Of a DNA stretch of 64,000 bases, positions 27,426 to 37,472 are shown in pieces; within the stretch, counting starts at the first letter, position 1; each line of letters opens with the position of its first letter. The stretch covers positions 489,553-553,552 of the forward strand of contig JAUILN010000007.1 in assembly GCA_030432695.1 (NCBI GenBank), read 5' to 3'. This DNA comes from a bacterium (GTDB lineage Bacteria; Planctomycetota; UBA1135; UBA2386). The position numbers were made by a program, and so were the translations under genes. A model generated the notes under the pieces. That model was not told the DNA's origin, did no database searches, and was given only the letters and a program-made list of their open reading frames with translations.

Positions 27426-28391
27426 ATGACGACGACCACCCAGACCCCGATCGACCCGAGCCTCGACCTCTTCGCGGAGATCGAACGCCTGAAGGTCGAG
27501 CGCAAGGCGGTCATCCTGGCGCACTACTACCAGGATCCCGACATCCAGGACCTCGCCGACCACCTCGGCGACTCGCTCGACCTCGCGCGCACCGCGCAGG
27601 CCGAGACCGACGCCGAGGTGATCCTGTTCTGCGGCGTCCACTTCATGGCGGAGACCGCCAAGATCCTCAACCCGGATCGCATCGTCCTGCTGCCCGACCT
27701 CGAGGCCGGCTGCTCGCTCGCCGATGCCTGTCCGGCCGATCAGCTCCGGGCCTGGAAGGCGAAGCACCCCGACCACTTCGTCATCAGCTACATCAACTGC
27801 TCGGCGGCGACCAAGGCCGAGTCGGACCTGATCTGCACGTCGAGCAACGCCGCGAAGATCCTGAAGGCCGCGCCCGACGACCGGCCGATCCTGTTCGCCC
27901 CCGACCGCAACCTCGGTGGCTGGTTGAGCAAGCAGCTCGGCCGCGAGATGGACCTGTGGCCCGGCAGCTGCCAGGTCCACGTGACGTTCAGCGAGCGCAA
28001 GATCATCGAGCTGAAGACCAGGCACCCCGACGCCGAGTTCATCGCGCATCCGGAGTGCGAGGACCACGTGCTGCGCCACGCCGACTTCGTCGGCTCGACC
28101 CGCAAGCTGCTCGAACGGGTCCGCGACGGCGACCGGCAGACCTACATCGTCGGCACCGAGAGCGGCATCCTGCACACGATGCAGAAGGCAGCGCCGCACA
28201 AGACGCTGATCGAGGCGCCGGTCGAACAGGGCCAGGGCTGCACGGCGTGCAGCGAGTGCCCGCACATGAAGCGCAACACCGTCGAGAAGATCTATCTGGC
28301 GCTGCGCGACCTGCAGCCGCGGATCGAACTCGACGAGGAGCTGCGCCGGCGCGCCGAGCTGCCGCTGGTCCGGATGCTGGAGCTGTCGTGA
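27426..28391 (+). CDS. nadA: Quinolinate synthase
   Basis: 321 residues. Condenses iminoaspartate with dihydroxyacetone phosphate to quinolinate in de novo NAD synthesis. The three [4Fe-4S] ligands are at family positions: Cys96 ([10 protein letters not shown]), Cys182 (WPGSCQVH) and Cys278 ([11 protein letters not shown]). The substrate motif [13 protein letters not shown] and the [13 protein letters not shown] block are also clear. ATG 27426 follows AGG by 7 nt; ATG 27411 in the same frame is possible. No nadB or nadC lies in this window. The stop overlaps the start of a small membrane-protein gene. Confidence 0.95.
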   Translation: MTTTTQTPIDPSLDLFAEIERLKVERKAVILAHYYQDPDIQDLADHLGDSLDLARTAQAETDAEVILFCGVHFMAETAKILNPDRIVLLPDLEAGCSLADACPADQLRAWKAKHPDHFVISYINCSAATKAESDLICTSSNAAKILKAAPDDRPILFAPDRNLGGWLSKQLGREMDLWPGSCQVHVTFSERKIIELKTRHPDAEFIAHPECEDHVLRHADFVGSTRKLLERVRDGDRQTYIVGTESGILHTMQKAAPHKTLIEAPVEQGQGCTACSECPHMKRNTVEKIYLALRDLQPRIELDEELRRRAELPLVRMLELS

Positions 28392-28693
28392 CCGCGCCCC
28401 AATCGAATCCCGGAAGCCACGGCCTCGGCGGTCCCAGCGCGCCGCGCTCGCTGCAACGTCCGCTGCCGATGCGGATGGCGTTCCTCGGCATGGCCTGTGT
28501 GATCCTGTTCGTGGCCGCGCGCCGGATCTACGGCCAGTACGACAGCGGCGAGGAGATCACGCCGCAGGCGGTCGCGATTCCGCTGGTGATGGCCATCGCC
28601 CTGGGGATGCAGTTCTTCGCCAGGGAACGCGGTTCGAAGATCCAGCTGCTGTCGCTCGTCCTGGTGGTCGTCTGCCTGGTCCTGATGATGTGA
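28388..28693 (+). CDS. Small two-helix membrane protein, 101 aa
   Basis: GTG start overlapping the nadA stop (GTGA), so translational coupling is likely; the ORF-track start far upstream is a shadow. Two hydrophobic helices ([22 protein letters not shown] and [21 protein letters not shown]) are visible, with a third at the C-terminus ([17 protein letters not shown]). No family is recognised. Another small membrane gene follows 13 nt downstream. Confidence 0.6.
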   Translation: MTAPQSNPGSHGLGGPSAPRSLQRPLPMRMAFLGMACVILFVAARRIYGQYDSGEEITPQAVAIPLVMAIALGMQFFARERGSKIQLLSLVLVVVCLVLMM

Positions 28694-28706
28694 GCGGGAC
28701 CGTCCG

Positions 28707-29018
28707 ATGAACCGCTCGACCTCCGGAAACGGAAACTCGCCGTGGGACCGTCCACCGACACCCGCGCGGGCCTGGGCACATCGCATCGCAGCGCTCGCGG
28801 CGGTCGGTCTGGTGGTGACGAGCTACACCCGTGCCGCGCTGGACGGGACACCCGCCAAGGGTCACCCCTGGCTGGCGGCTGCCGCACTCAGCCTGGCGGC
28901 GTTCTTCCTGGTGCAGAACCGGCTGTGGCGAGGCGAGCGGTGGGTGCAGGTCGCCGCGGTGCTGCTGCCCTTGGCGGCGGTCGGCTCGGGTGTCGCGATG
29001 CTGCTGATCCGGACCTGA
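28707..29018 (+). CDS. Small three-helix membrane protein, 103 aa
   Basis: ATG start, 103 residues. Hydrophobic helices occur at about 25-42 (IAALAAVGLVVTSYTRAAL), 55-70 (WLAAAALSLAAFFLV) and 81-101 (VQVAAVLLPLAAVGSGVAMLLI). Function is unknown. It ends 18 nt from a convergent SGNH-like gene. Translation is supported by position and hydrophobic pattern only. Confidence 0.55.
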   Translation: MNRSTSGNGNSPWDRPPTPARAWAHRIAALAAVGLVVTSYTRAALDGTPAKGHPWLAAAALSLAAFFLVQNRLWRGERWVQVAAVLLPLAAVGSGVAMLLIRT

Positions 29019-29036
29019 GCGACCCCGACGCTCCGC

Positions 29037-30872
29037 TCATCGATCCAACAGCCCGGCCACCAGCTCCGCGACGCGGTCCGCCATGAGCGCGTATCCCGCG
29101 TCACTGCAGTGGCCGTCCGACGCGAACAGCGGGGCACGCGCTTCGGCACCTTTGGGGAAGAACCCGAACATGTCGGCACACGGCACCGCAGACCGCGCGC
29201 AGAACGACCTGAGAGCAGCCTGGACGTCGCTCTGCTCGAACGGGTAGGTCACGACGACCAGTTCCGCACCAGCACGTCGGCAGAGCGCGGCGATCCGCTC
29301 GAGGTGGCGCTGCAGCACCTCGTCCCACGTGAGGCCATCCGCGGTCGCGGAATGCGCGGCCCGCCACCGTACGAGCAGGTCCGCCGCCGCCCCGGCATCC
29401 AGCCCGCCGCGGCGGAACGAGGCGAGCACCAGCTCCTCCTCGGTGTCTTCCGCCAACGAGCGCAGCCGGTCGGCCAGCCACGCCGGGTCGTCGGTCTCCT
29501 GGACGGCGCGCGCGATCCACTCCGCCCGCGCGTCCGGAGCCTTGAAGATGCGGATCGCAAGGCTGTAGGCGCGCTGCGTCGCGAACTCATCCGTGCGCGC
29601 GGCAGCGAGCGCAGTCTGGACCCGCGCGGGTAGCTCTTCACGGGGAGCGTGCTCGCAGGCGAACCCCAACGCCAGCAGGTGCAGGTCGACCTCGACCGGA
29701 CCGAAAGCGAGGTGTCGATCGAACAGCTCGATCGCATCCTCCCACGCACCGACCGTGACCAACGCCCGCATCGCCAATCCGACGAGGTCGGCCGACGCAC
29801 CGGGCTGCGCTCGCTCCTGGAACCCGGCGACGATGTCGCTCTGTTCCTCGGGCGTGAGCCCGCCGTCGGCTCCGAGCTCCAGCAGCCCGACCAGGGCCCG
29901 GTCGCGCACGCCGTCACGCGGATCGGCGGTCGCCAGCAGGTCGCGGAACCGGTCCCGCGCACCGGTGACATCGCCATCCATCCGAGCCCGTTCCGCGCTC
30001 ATCAGCAGGTCGGTCTCGGTCACGATGTCGGCCGGATCCTCGTCGCTCGGCGTCAGAGCCAGATGCTGACCGCTCTCCGACGCGAGCAACCAACCCGATT
30101 CGGCCCGGGTGGGGACGAAGCGTTCGACCGGCAGCTTGCCGGACGGATCGGTCAGGGTCAGGCGCGCGCGTTCGCCGCGCCCCTCCCAGGTCCAGCCGTA
30201 CCGCGCCGGTCCGATCTGACAGCGGCCGTCGGCGTCGAAGCGCGCGGGCACACCGGTCGGCAGGACCGCCCAGGTTCCGAGCAGCTCCACACCTTCACCA
30301 GGCTCGAAGTCACTCGGAGGGCCGTTCTCGGCGCCCTCCGCGGTCTCGCCGCCGCCGCGATCGGAGCCCTCGAACAAGCCCTGACCGTGGAACAGGATCC
30401 TGAGCAATCGCAAGGTCCGGAACTCCAGGGAGAACGATCCGGAGTCCACATCCTCCTCCGCGGCCAATCCGCGGCGCCGCCACTTGTCGTTGCAGCCGAT
30501 CAGCACACAGACCACCCGCGGCTGCTGTTCGAGGGCCTTCGGAAGCCGGCGGAGTACATCCATCGAGTCGCTGCCGGGCCAGCCCATGTTGGCGACCTCG
30601 ACCTCTCGACCGAGGCGCGTTCGCAGCCGGATCGCGAGTTGGCTGGGATAGGCTCCGGCACGCGACTCTGCGCCGACCCCGAAGGTGAAGCTGTCGCCCA
30701 GACAGACCACCTCGACATTGCCGTCCGCAGATTCGCACGTGTCCTCCGGTGAGGTCCCGAGCACCCAGACCGTGACGGCGCCCAGCTGCAGGATCAGTTC
30801 CAAGGCGACCACGCTGGCACCGATTGCCAAGGCGACGCGACGCCACAGGACCGATGCATGCACCTCAGTCAT
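29037..30872 (-). CDS. Membrane-anchored SGNH hydrolase-like protein (copy 2 of pair)
   Basis: 611 residues. A single N-terminal helix (VALAIGASVVALELILQLGAVTVWVLG) anchors a periplasmic SGNH domain. Block I is CLGDSFTFG, the block II Gly is in ANMGWPGSDS, the block III Asn is in VLIGCNDKWRRR, and block V is SDGHCSDAGYALM near the C-terminus. Blocks III and V are separated by about 400 residues of inserted helical, TPR-like sequence, unusual for the family. Expected chemistry is ester hydrolysis or acyl transfer on a polysaccharide or lipid. The start overlaps the stop of its upstream paralogue by 8 nt. Confidence 0.75.
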   Translation of the reverse strand: MTEVHASVLWRRVALAIGASVVALELILQLGAVTVWVLGTSPEDTCESADGNVEVVCLGDSFTFGVGAESRAGAYPSQLAIRLRTRLGREVEVANMGWPGSDSMDVLRRLPKALEQQPRVVCVLIGCNDKWRRRGLAAEEDVDSGSFSLEFRTLRLLRILFHGQGLFEGSDRGGGETAEGAENGPPSDFEPGEGVELLGTWAVLPTGVPARFDADGRCQIGPARYGWTWEGRGERARLTLTDPSGKLPVERFVPTRAESGWLLASESGQHLALTPSDEDPADIVTETDLLMSAERARMDGDVTGARDRFRDLLATADPRDGVRDRALVGLLELGADGGLTPEEQSDIVAGFQERAQPGASADLVGLAMRALVTVGAWEDAIELFDRHLAFGPVEVDLHLLALGFACEHAPREELPARVQTALAAARTDEFATQRAYSLAIRIFKAPDARAEWIARAVQETDDPAWLADRLRSLAEDTEEELVLASFRRGGLDAGAAADLLVRWRAAHSATADGLTWDEVLQRHLERIAALCRRAGAELVVVTYPFEQSDVQAALRSFCARSAVPCADMFGFFPKGAEARAPLFASDGHCSDAGYALMADRVAELVAGLLDR

Positions 30873-32724
30873 CGATCACCTCCGCGATCTCCACGGCCAC
30901 CCTTCGGGCCATTAATGCGTAGCCAGCGTCGCTGCAATGGCCATCGGGCGCGAACAGGGGCTGCCGTTCGGCCTCACCGGTGGGAAACACCGAGCGCATC
31001 TCCGCCAACCGCACCCCCGAACTCGTCGCGAAGTCCCGCAAGGTCTCCTGCAGCTCACGGATCTCGAACGGATATGTGAGTGCGACGAGCGTCACGCCGC
31101 GTGCGACACAGGCCTCGTGCAGTCGTGCGAGGTGCCTGGTGAGCACAGCCCTCCAGTCGAGGCCTCCTTCGGCGGCAGCAGCGTCACGGAGTCGCTCCAG
31201 CGCCGGACCGGGATCGACCCCCAGCCGCCTCGCCACCGCTTCCACCCTGGCCTCGTCGAGCCAGGACCGGCGACGTTGGAACTCTGTCGTCAGGTCCCCG
31301 CCGGACCGGTCGTCCTCGGCCGCAGCGCGGACCAACACATCGATCTGATCCTCCTGGCTGTCCGACACCGACAGCTGAATCAGCCTGGCAGCATTTCGGA
31401 CTTCGACGGTCGACGTCGGATCCGCGAGCAGCGCCGAGACGATCCGGATCACGTCCTCCCTGGTCCTCGACTGGCTCGCGGCACGTGCCTGTGCGAGCCG
31501 CAGCCCGGGTTCGATCGAGCCAGACCTCGCGGCCCGTCGCTCCACTCGCTCGTAGGCGTCGTCGTAGCGACCCGCACGCATCAGGGACCTGACCAGTGAT
31601 CTCTCGACCGCGACGTCGTCGTGCCCATCCGCCAGGTCCCGCAATCGCTCCAGTCGCTCGGCGATCGCACCGGACGAACCCGCGTCGTCGACCGCGATCA
31701 CTACCAGGAGTTCGAGCGCCTTGGCCCGCTGTTCCGCCGGGAGCCGCGAGTCGAACGCGATCGGTGGAAGCACTTCCCGGAACTCATCGATCCGACCCTC
31801 CGAGATGCCGATCTCGGCCTGGCGGAGATAGAGCCGACTCCGTGCCTCGCCAGCCGCGAGATCGTCCATCGGCAGCAGCGCCGATCGCGATCCGGCTGCG
31901 TCGGTGAGCGCCCAGCCCAGCTCACGTCGCTCGGCCCGGAACGACCGCACACCAGCGTCCGAGGGTTCCAGCCGGGAGGCCGTGGGATCGCGCGGAACGC
32001 CGACCCGTAGCTCGCCGGAGACATAGCCCCAGGCGAGATCCGCGTCGCCGATGCGACAGCTTCCGTTCTCGGCAAGGATCACCGGCAGGTCACCGGGCAC
32101 CAGCTGCCAGCCGCCGACCAGGTCCCGGGCTTCCCCGGTCCCGACGACCGAGTTCTCCACGGCCATCGCCTGGGCTGTGTCGCCCTGGAACGACCCGAGC
32201 CCACGCGAGAGGATCCGGACCAACTCGACCGACCGCAGCTTCCACTCGAACCGCGCCGCCGCCCCCTCGGTACCGTCCAGGTCCAGTTCCTCGATCAACG
32301 CCGGATGTCGCCAGCGGTCGTTGACGCCCACCAGCACGCAGAGGACTCGCGGCTCGCCGGCCAGGGCGAGGCCGGCGCGCTCGAGAACGTCACTCGAGTC
32401 GGAACCGGGCTTGCCGAGGTTCTGCACTTCGACCGTGCGACCGAGCTGCTCGGACAGCAGGTCGGCGAGCTGGCTCGGATACGCGGCGTCGGGCCCGCTG
32501 GCACCCATGCCGAAGGTGTAGCTGTCGCCGACGCAGACGACCTCGGCCCGAGCTTCCTCGGGGTCGGCATCCGCCGAACCGCCGATCCAGACTGCCGCCG
32601 CGAGCAACTGCAACAGCAGCTCGAGACCCAGCGCCGAGCTGAGCACCACCAGCGCGCCGCGCGCCACCCATTTGCGGGACCGCGATCGTCCTGGGGATCC
32701 TGGGTTGGTCTCGTCGTTGGTCAA
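30865..32724 (-). CDS. Membrane-anchored SGNH hydrolase-like protein (copy 1 of pair)
   Basis: 619 residues, closely resembling the next gene in plan: an N-terminal helix (GALVVLSSALGLELLLQLLAAAVWI), block I CVGDSYTFG, block II VQNLGKPGSDSSD, block III VLVGVNDRWRHP and block V PDGHCSDAGYALMA, with the same large helical insert. The pair therefore arose by tandem duplication, and the active-site residues survive in both. It is first in the two-gene unit, preceded by a 191-nt gap in which I see no gene. Confidence 0.75.
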   Translation of the reverse strand: MTNDETNPGSPGRSRSRKWVARGALVVLSSALGLELLLQLLAAAVWIGGSADADPEEARAEVVCVGDSYTFGMGASGPDAAYPSQLADLLSEQLGRTVEVQNLGKPGSDSSDVLERAGLALAGEPRVLCVLVGVNDRWRHPALIEELDLDGTEGAAARFEWKLRSVELVRILSRGLGSFQGDTAQAMAVENSVVGTGEARDLVGGWQLVPGDLPVILAENGSCRIGDADLAWGYVSGELRVGVPRDPTASRLEPSDAGVRSFRAERRELGWALTDAAGSRSALLPMDDLAAGEARSRLYLRQAEIGISEGRIDEFREVLPPIAFDSRLPAEQRAKALELLVVIAVDDAGSSGAIAERLERLRDLADGHDDVAVERSLVRSLMRAGRYDDAYERVERRAARSGSIEPGLRLAQARAASQSRTREDVIRIVSALLADPTSTVEVRNAARLIQLSVSDSQEDQIDVLVRAAAEDDRSGGDLTTEFQRRRSWLDEARVEAVARRLGVDPGPALERLRDAAAAEGGLDWRAVLTRHLARLHEACVARGVTLVALTYPFEIRELQETLRDFATSSGVRLAEMRSVFPTGEAERQPLFAPDGHCSDAGYALMARRVAVEIAEVIDD

Positions 32725-32915
32725 GGTCCGGCCTGCTCACGCCACGCGGGCGAAGGCATGAGACCCGGTCACCGGGCCGCTGGGGAAGTAAGGGTGTCCC
32801 ACATCGGGATCAACGACCCGGAGCGTAGCGATCGAGACCGACGCCGGGGCAGTCGCGACCATGGGTCATGGCAGGCGACCCAGCGCCTATCGCGCCGCTT
32901 CCCCAGAGTGGTCGA

Positions 32916-33992
32916 TCAGAGCTCGATCGACCGGCCGGTGCGGAACGCCTCGTCGGCAGCCAACACGATCCGCAGCGAGTTCACCGCATCGGCGAGGTGC
33001 TCGCCCATGTCGAGATCCTCGCGGATCGCTCGTTCGAACAGCTCCTGTTCCCGCCGGCACAGGCCGTCGTGATCCGGCTCGTCGGTCGTATCGACCCACT
33101 CGTCCGGGCGGGTGAAATCGTCCTCGGCGTCCCGGTCCTGCCAATGGACCCGCAGGGTGTTGGTCTTGGTATGGCTGTCGACGTCGGCCGACTCGGTGCC
33201 GCGCTCCTCACCGCCCCTGTCGACGATGCTCACGCAGCCGCGCGGGCCGATCACATCCTTCACGAAGTATGCGACCTCGCTCATCATCGGCCCCCAACCG
33301 GCCTCGTACCAGCCCACCGAGCCGTCCTCGAAGCTCACCTGCAGCTGGCCGTAGTTGTACATCCCCTCCACGAGTTCGTCGGTGAGCCGCGCACCGATGG
33401 CGCTCACCCGCACCGGCTTGCTGCGCGTCATCTGGCACATGACGTCCACGTAGTGCACGCCGCAGTCGACGATCGGCGAGATCGTGTCCATCAGCGCCTT
33501 GTGGGTCCGCCAGTCCTTGCCACGGCTCTGCTGGTTGAGGTTCATCCGCATCACCAGCGGCTTGCCGAGTTCGCGCGCGACCTCGATGAACTTCGTCCAG
33601 GCCGGGTGCACGCGGAGGATATAGCCCACCACCACCTTGCGGCCCTTGGCCGCCGCCAGGTCCACGATCTCGCTGGCCTGGTTCACCGTCTCGGCGAGCG
33701 GCTTCTCGACGAACAGGTGACAGCCCGCTTCCAGCGCCTTGCGCGCATACTCGTGGTGCGTGCCGGGGTAGGTGTTGATCGAGACCGCATCCGGACGGGT
33801 CTCGGACAGCGCGGCCTCGAAGTCCCCGAAGGTCGCATAGCCGCCCCCCAGCTCCTGGTTCAGGGCATCGCGCGACCCCGCACCCCGGCTCACCAGACCA
33901 ACGATCTCGAACCCGTCCATCGCGTGGTAGGCGCGCGCGTGGCTTGCCCCCATGTTGCCGCAACCGACCACCAGCACTCGAATCCTGCTCAT
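32916..33992 (-). CDS. Gfo/Idh/MocA-family NAD(P)-dependent oxidoreductase
   Basis: 358 residues. The Rossmann motif GCGNMG begins at residue 10; the family motif EKP is in LFVEKPLAETV; the C-terminal alpha/beta domain contains the conserved DCGVHYVDVM helix, where His is typically near the active site. Substrates in this family are usually sugars, inositols or nucleotide-sugars. The specificity here is unknown, but nearby SGNH proteins would fit glycan metabolism. ATG start. Confidence 0.9.
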   Translation of the reverse strand: MSRIRVLVVGCGNMGASHARAYHAMDGFEIVGLVSRGAGSRDALNQELGGGYATFGDFEAALSETRPDAVSINTYPGTHHEYARKALEAGCHLFVEKPLAETVNQASEIVDLAAAKGRKVVVGYILRVHPAWTKFIEVARELGKPLVMRMNLNQQSRGKDWRTHKALMDTISPIVDCGVHYVDVMCQMTRSKPVRVSAIGARLTDELVEGMYNYGQLQVSFEDGSVGWYEAGWGPMMSEVAYFVKDVIGPRGCVSIVDRGGEERGTESADVDSHTKTNTLRVHWQDRDAEDDFTRPDEWVDTTDEPDHDGLCRREQELFERAIREDLDMGEHLADAVNSLRIVLAADEAFRTGRSIEL

Positions 33993-34082
33993 GGTGCCGT
34001 TGTAGCGGGCACGGCGCGAAATGCACCGCGCGTCGCGGGGGGAACCGCGGGTGCGATACCGCTCCGGTCAGCACCGTGCCGG

Positions 34083-37000
34083 TCAGCGCGGCACGCGCGC
34101 GACCAGCGTCGTGGATCCATCCTCCATCGCCGCCTCCACCTCCACCCGGCGCGCGCGGACCAGCTCGAGGTCGCGGCGGACCAGCTCGCGTTGGCTCTCG
34201 ATCGGCTCGCAATCGATGAACCGCCGGGCGATGGCCTCGGCATCTTCCAGGTGGCGTCCGGCGACCTCCAGGTCGCCGAGGGCGATCGCACACTCGGCTG
34301 CGACGCGTGCCACGAGCGGGAACGACCGCGCATTGATCCGCTGGGCGATGCGGAGCAGCTTCTCGGACGCGCGCCGATCGCGCTGTTCGGGGTCGACCAC
34401 GTGCACGAGGCCCAGGAGGGCGAGGGCCGTGGAACTCTCCCGACGAGACTGCAGGAGATGTTTCGACTCACAGAGCATGAGCGGTTCGCGGGCTTCTCCG
34501 AACCGTCCCAGCTGGAGCAGGGCCCTCGCCGTCTCGAGCAGGCGTCGGCCCATCGAGTAGGAGGGCTCGGCGGCGTCGACCAGTTCTCCGGCCCGCTCCA
34601 GGGCTTCGAGCGCCTCGACCGGACGCCCCAACTGGTTGAGGACCATCCCGAGCATCAGCAGGTGATCGGGCTCACCGGGCTCCAGCTCGTGGACCCGGCG
34701 GATCACCGGTATGGCGGCTTCGAGCTCACCGGTCTGCAGGACCATCATCATGCCGAGGTTCCGAGCAGTGACCTTGTGGTAGGGGGCGGCGTCGAAGGCC
34801 GCTCGGAAATGCTCGCGCACGTCCGCGACGGTGCGGCGGAACGACTCGATGGCCTCGGCGTGCGCCTCGCGCGCGGCGGCTCCCAGCTTGGAGTGTTCCT
34901 TGAACACCGCGACCCGCAGGTCGGTGTGCTCCGCGCGGAGCCGCGGCGCATCGAGCATGGCGAGACGATCCTCGACCATCCATGAGCCGGTTCCACGCGC
35001 CCGGGCCGCCTCCAACGTGGCACGAGCCGCATCGTGGTCCCCGCGCAGACCCTGGATCTCGGCGAGCTCCAGCGAGGTCTGCACCGCCAATGCAGGGTCG
35101 ACGCGGTTCTCGAGCCGCGCGGCGAGTCCCTCGCACCCGCTGCGCAGTAGGGCATCGACGCGGTCGTCGTGCACGTCCTTGCCGAGCAACGCCAGCATGC
35201 GCACCAGTGCCAACGCCAACTCCGGGGCGTCCGGGTGTCGCTCCATCGCCTCGCTGAGCGACTCCACTGCGGCGGCCGGCCCATCGTCACCTCCACGCGC
35301 CCGGTGGATCCGCGCCGTCTCCAACTCCACCGCGATCGGATCGGCTCCGAGTTCACGAGCCCGTTCGACGGCCTCGAGGGCCAGATCCTGGTCGAACGAG
35401 TCGAGCGCCATCGCGATGCGGAGATGAGTGACCCAGGAGGACCCGTAGCGGGAACGGAACGTCGCGACCGCGCGGCGCAGTTCCTCCTCCTCGCCCTGCG
35501 CCGCCAGAGCGCTCACCAGTTCGCCGTGCAGGTGCTCCGACGCGCGCCCGGCCGACAGTTCGAGTGCGCTCCTTAGGGTCGAGGTGGCCAGCCGATATTC
35601 GTCGTGGGAGTCCTTCACCGTCGTACGCCGCAGGATCGAGATCGCGGCGATGAACAGGTCGAGGGGATCTTGCGAGGTCTCGGAGACCTGCAGGTCTTCG
35701 GCCGGCGAACGGCGATACACCTCAGCTCCGATGGCCTCGAGCGACTGCAGGATCGGATGCCGACGAAGCAGCTCCGGCCGACTCGAGAGTTCGCGGCGAG
35801 CACCCTCGGGATCCCCGAGCGTGGCGCGCACCAACGCCAACCCGGCGAGCGCCAGCGCACTGTCGGGATCGCGGGCGAGTGCCGCCTGGAACGGCTCGAG
35901 GGCCCGGTTGCGCAGCGCATCCTCGCGGACGAACAGGAACCCTGCGGCGATCGACCGACTCACCGCCGACTGGATCTCCGCCTCGTGCGCCGCCTGCGCC
36001 CGCGGCAGCTCGAAGGCGAGCCAAGATCCGATCGAGAGCAGCCCCAGCAGCAGGGCCACGGCCATCAGCCGCGCCGGCTCCTGCCGGAGCCAGTTCCAGA
36101 CCCGCGCCGCGGGGCCGCGGGGTACGGCCTCGACCAATCCACCGAGACGAAACGCGCGGAGGTCCGCGGCAAACTGGGCTGGCGTCGCGTAGCGACGCTC
36201 CCGATCGGGGTCCATCGCCTTGTGGACCACCTCCGCGAGGTCACGTGGCACCCAGGTCGCGATCTGCTGACCGAGGCGCGGGACCTTGCGGGACTCGATG
36301 CACTCCAGGCTCTCCTTCGGCGAGCCGCTGGTGGGAGGGCGCAGCGCCAGGAGTTCGTAGAGCAGCGCCCCGAGCCCGTAGACATCGGTGCGAGCATCGA
36401 GGTCGGTCGAGCCACGGAGCTGCTCGGGCGAAGCGTACTGGGCCGTGCCACAGATCGAGTCGTCGCCTTCCCCGGTGGCCGCGTCCTCTGGATCGAGCGC
36501 GACGCCGAAATCGGACAGGTGCGGATTGGCATGCCGATCCAGCAGGACGTTCGACGGCTTGACGTCGCGGTGCAGGACCCCGGCGTCGTGCACCGACCGG
36601 AGGGCGCCGCCGATCTCCTCTCCGACGTGCGCGACCCACTGGACGTAACGGTCCCCGACCAACAGATCGACGACGTCGCATCCGATCAACGCCGCGACCA
36701 CCGCCAGCGCCGGCTCGCCATCCCCGGAATCCGGGGCGCCCGCCACGCCCTCGACCACGTCGGCGAGCGTGCAGCCGTCGATGTAGTCGAGCGCCAGGGC
36801 GAAGCCGTCCTCCGACTCGAGCACCTGCAGGATGCCGACCACCCGGGCGTCGCGGACCCGCGCCATCGCCCGCGCCTCGAACAAGAAGCGCTGCCTCGAC
36901 GCCGCCCGTGCCGCGAGGCCGCGCGGCAGCAGCTTCAGGGCCACATGACGCAGCAGCTCGGTGTCGAAGGCGAGATGGACGATGCCCATGCCGCCTCGAC

Positions 37001-37166
37001 CGAGCTCGCGCTCGACCACGTAGTGGCCGACCCGCCAATCGAGCGCTGCCCCCTCCGGCGCGCCACCCGACGGAAGGCCGGGCGGCGGACCGTTCCACAG
37101 GGGAGCGAGGGTCTCCCGGTCGACGTGCAGCGTCTCGTCACAGGGCCGGCGCGATTCGGGAGTCAT
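34083..37166 (-). CDS. Ser/Thr protein kinase with TPR-like sensor region
   Basis: 1027 residues from ATG 37166 (the ORF-track start 24 codons upstream is less likely). The kinase domain (about 48-335) is complete: GRGGMG at 56-61, Lys78 in VALKLLP, HRDVKPSN, DFG and SPEQLRG. One membrane helix near 365-385 (RLMAVALLLGLLSIGSWLAFEL) separates it from about 640 residues of TPR-like helical repeats outside the membrane. This is the usual planctomycete receptor-kinase layout. The ligand and substrates are unknown. It follows the sigma factor and WD40 kinase on the same strand after a 306-nt gap. Confidence 0.9.
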   Translation of the reverse strand: MTPESRRPCDETLHVDRETLAPLWNGPPPGLPSGGAPEGAALDWRVGHYVVERELGRGGMGIVHLAFDTELLRHVALKLLPRGLAARAASRQRFLFEARAMARVRDARVVGILQVLESEDGFALALDYIDGCTLADVVEGVAGAPDSGDGEPALAVVAALIGCDVVDLLVGDRYVQWVAHVGEEIGGALRSVHDAGVLHRDVKPSNVLLDRHANPHLSDFGVALDPEDAATGEGDDSICGTAQYASPEQLRGSTDLDARTDVYGLGALLYELLALRPPTSGSPKESLECIESRKVPRLGQQIATWVPRDLAEVVHKAMDPDRERRYATPAQFAADLRAFRLGGLVEAVPRGPAARVWNWLRQEPARLMAVALLLGLLSIGSWLAFELPRAQAAHEAEIQSAVSRSIAAGFLFVREDALRNRALEPFQAALARDPDSALALAGLALVRATLGDPEGARRELSSRPELLRRHPILQSLEAIGAEVYRRSPAEDLQVSETSQDPLDLFIAAISILRRTTVKDSHDEYRLATSTLRSALELSAGRASEHLHGELVSALAAQGEEEELRRAVATFRSRYGSSWVTHLRIAMALDSFDQDLALEAVERARELGADPIAVELETARIHRARGGDDGPAAAVESLSEAMERHPDAPELALALVRMLALLGKDVHDDRVDALLRSGCEGLAARLENRVDPALAVQTSLELAEIQGLRGDHDAARATLEAARARGTGSWMVEDRLAMLDAPRLRAEHTDLRVAVFKEHSKLGAAAREAHAEAIESFRRTVADVREHFRAAFDAAPYHKVTARNLGMMMVLQTGELEAAIPVIRRVHELEPGEPDHLLMLGMVLNQLGRPVEALEALERAGELVDAAEPSYSMGRRLLETARALLQLGRFGEAREPLMLCESKHLLQSRRESSTALALLGLVHVVDPEQRDRRASEKLLRIAQRINARSFPLVARVAAECAIALGDLEVAGRHLEDAEAIARRFIDCEPIESQRELVRRDLELVRARRVEVEAAMEDGSTTLVARVPR

Positions 37167-37472
37167 GGATGGGTCCCAGGCAAGAAAGTGTCGCCGACGA
37201 CGAGCAGAGGGCCCGCACCGCGAGAACTCACCGAACACGTGTCGGAGGCGTCACCACCCGGCTCCGCGGCGCGGTTCCCGTCCGTTCAGGCCTGAAGCGC
37301 AGCGACGACCATCGAGGAACCAGATGTTCGCTCCACCCGGGCAAGACTCCAACCCCAGGACCTCCTCGACCGGTGGTTTCCCCAGCCTCGGTCACGCGGG
37401 CCGACCCGGCTTCGGCAACCGTCCGCGTCGGCCGGCGGTGGCCTGGCGCGACCGAGCCTGATGCACCGGGGG
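37167..37472 (-). other. 306-nt intergenic region, no gene seen
   Basis: Between the ECF sigma stop and the TPR-kinase start. The ORFs crossing it are shadows without a family signal. It presumably holds the kinase leader and promoter; I could not recognise a specific promoter or terminator. Confidence 0.5.
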
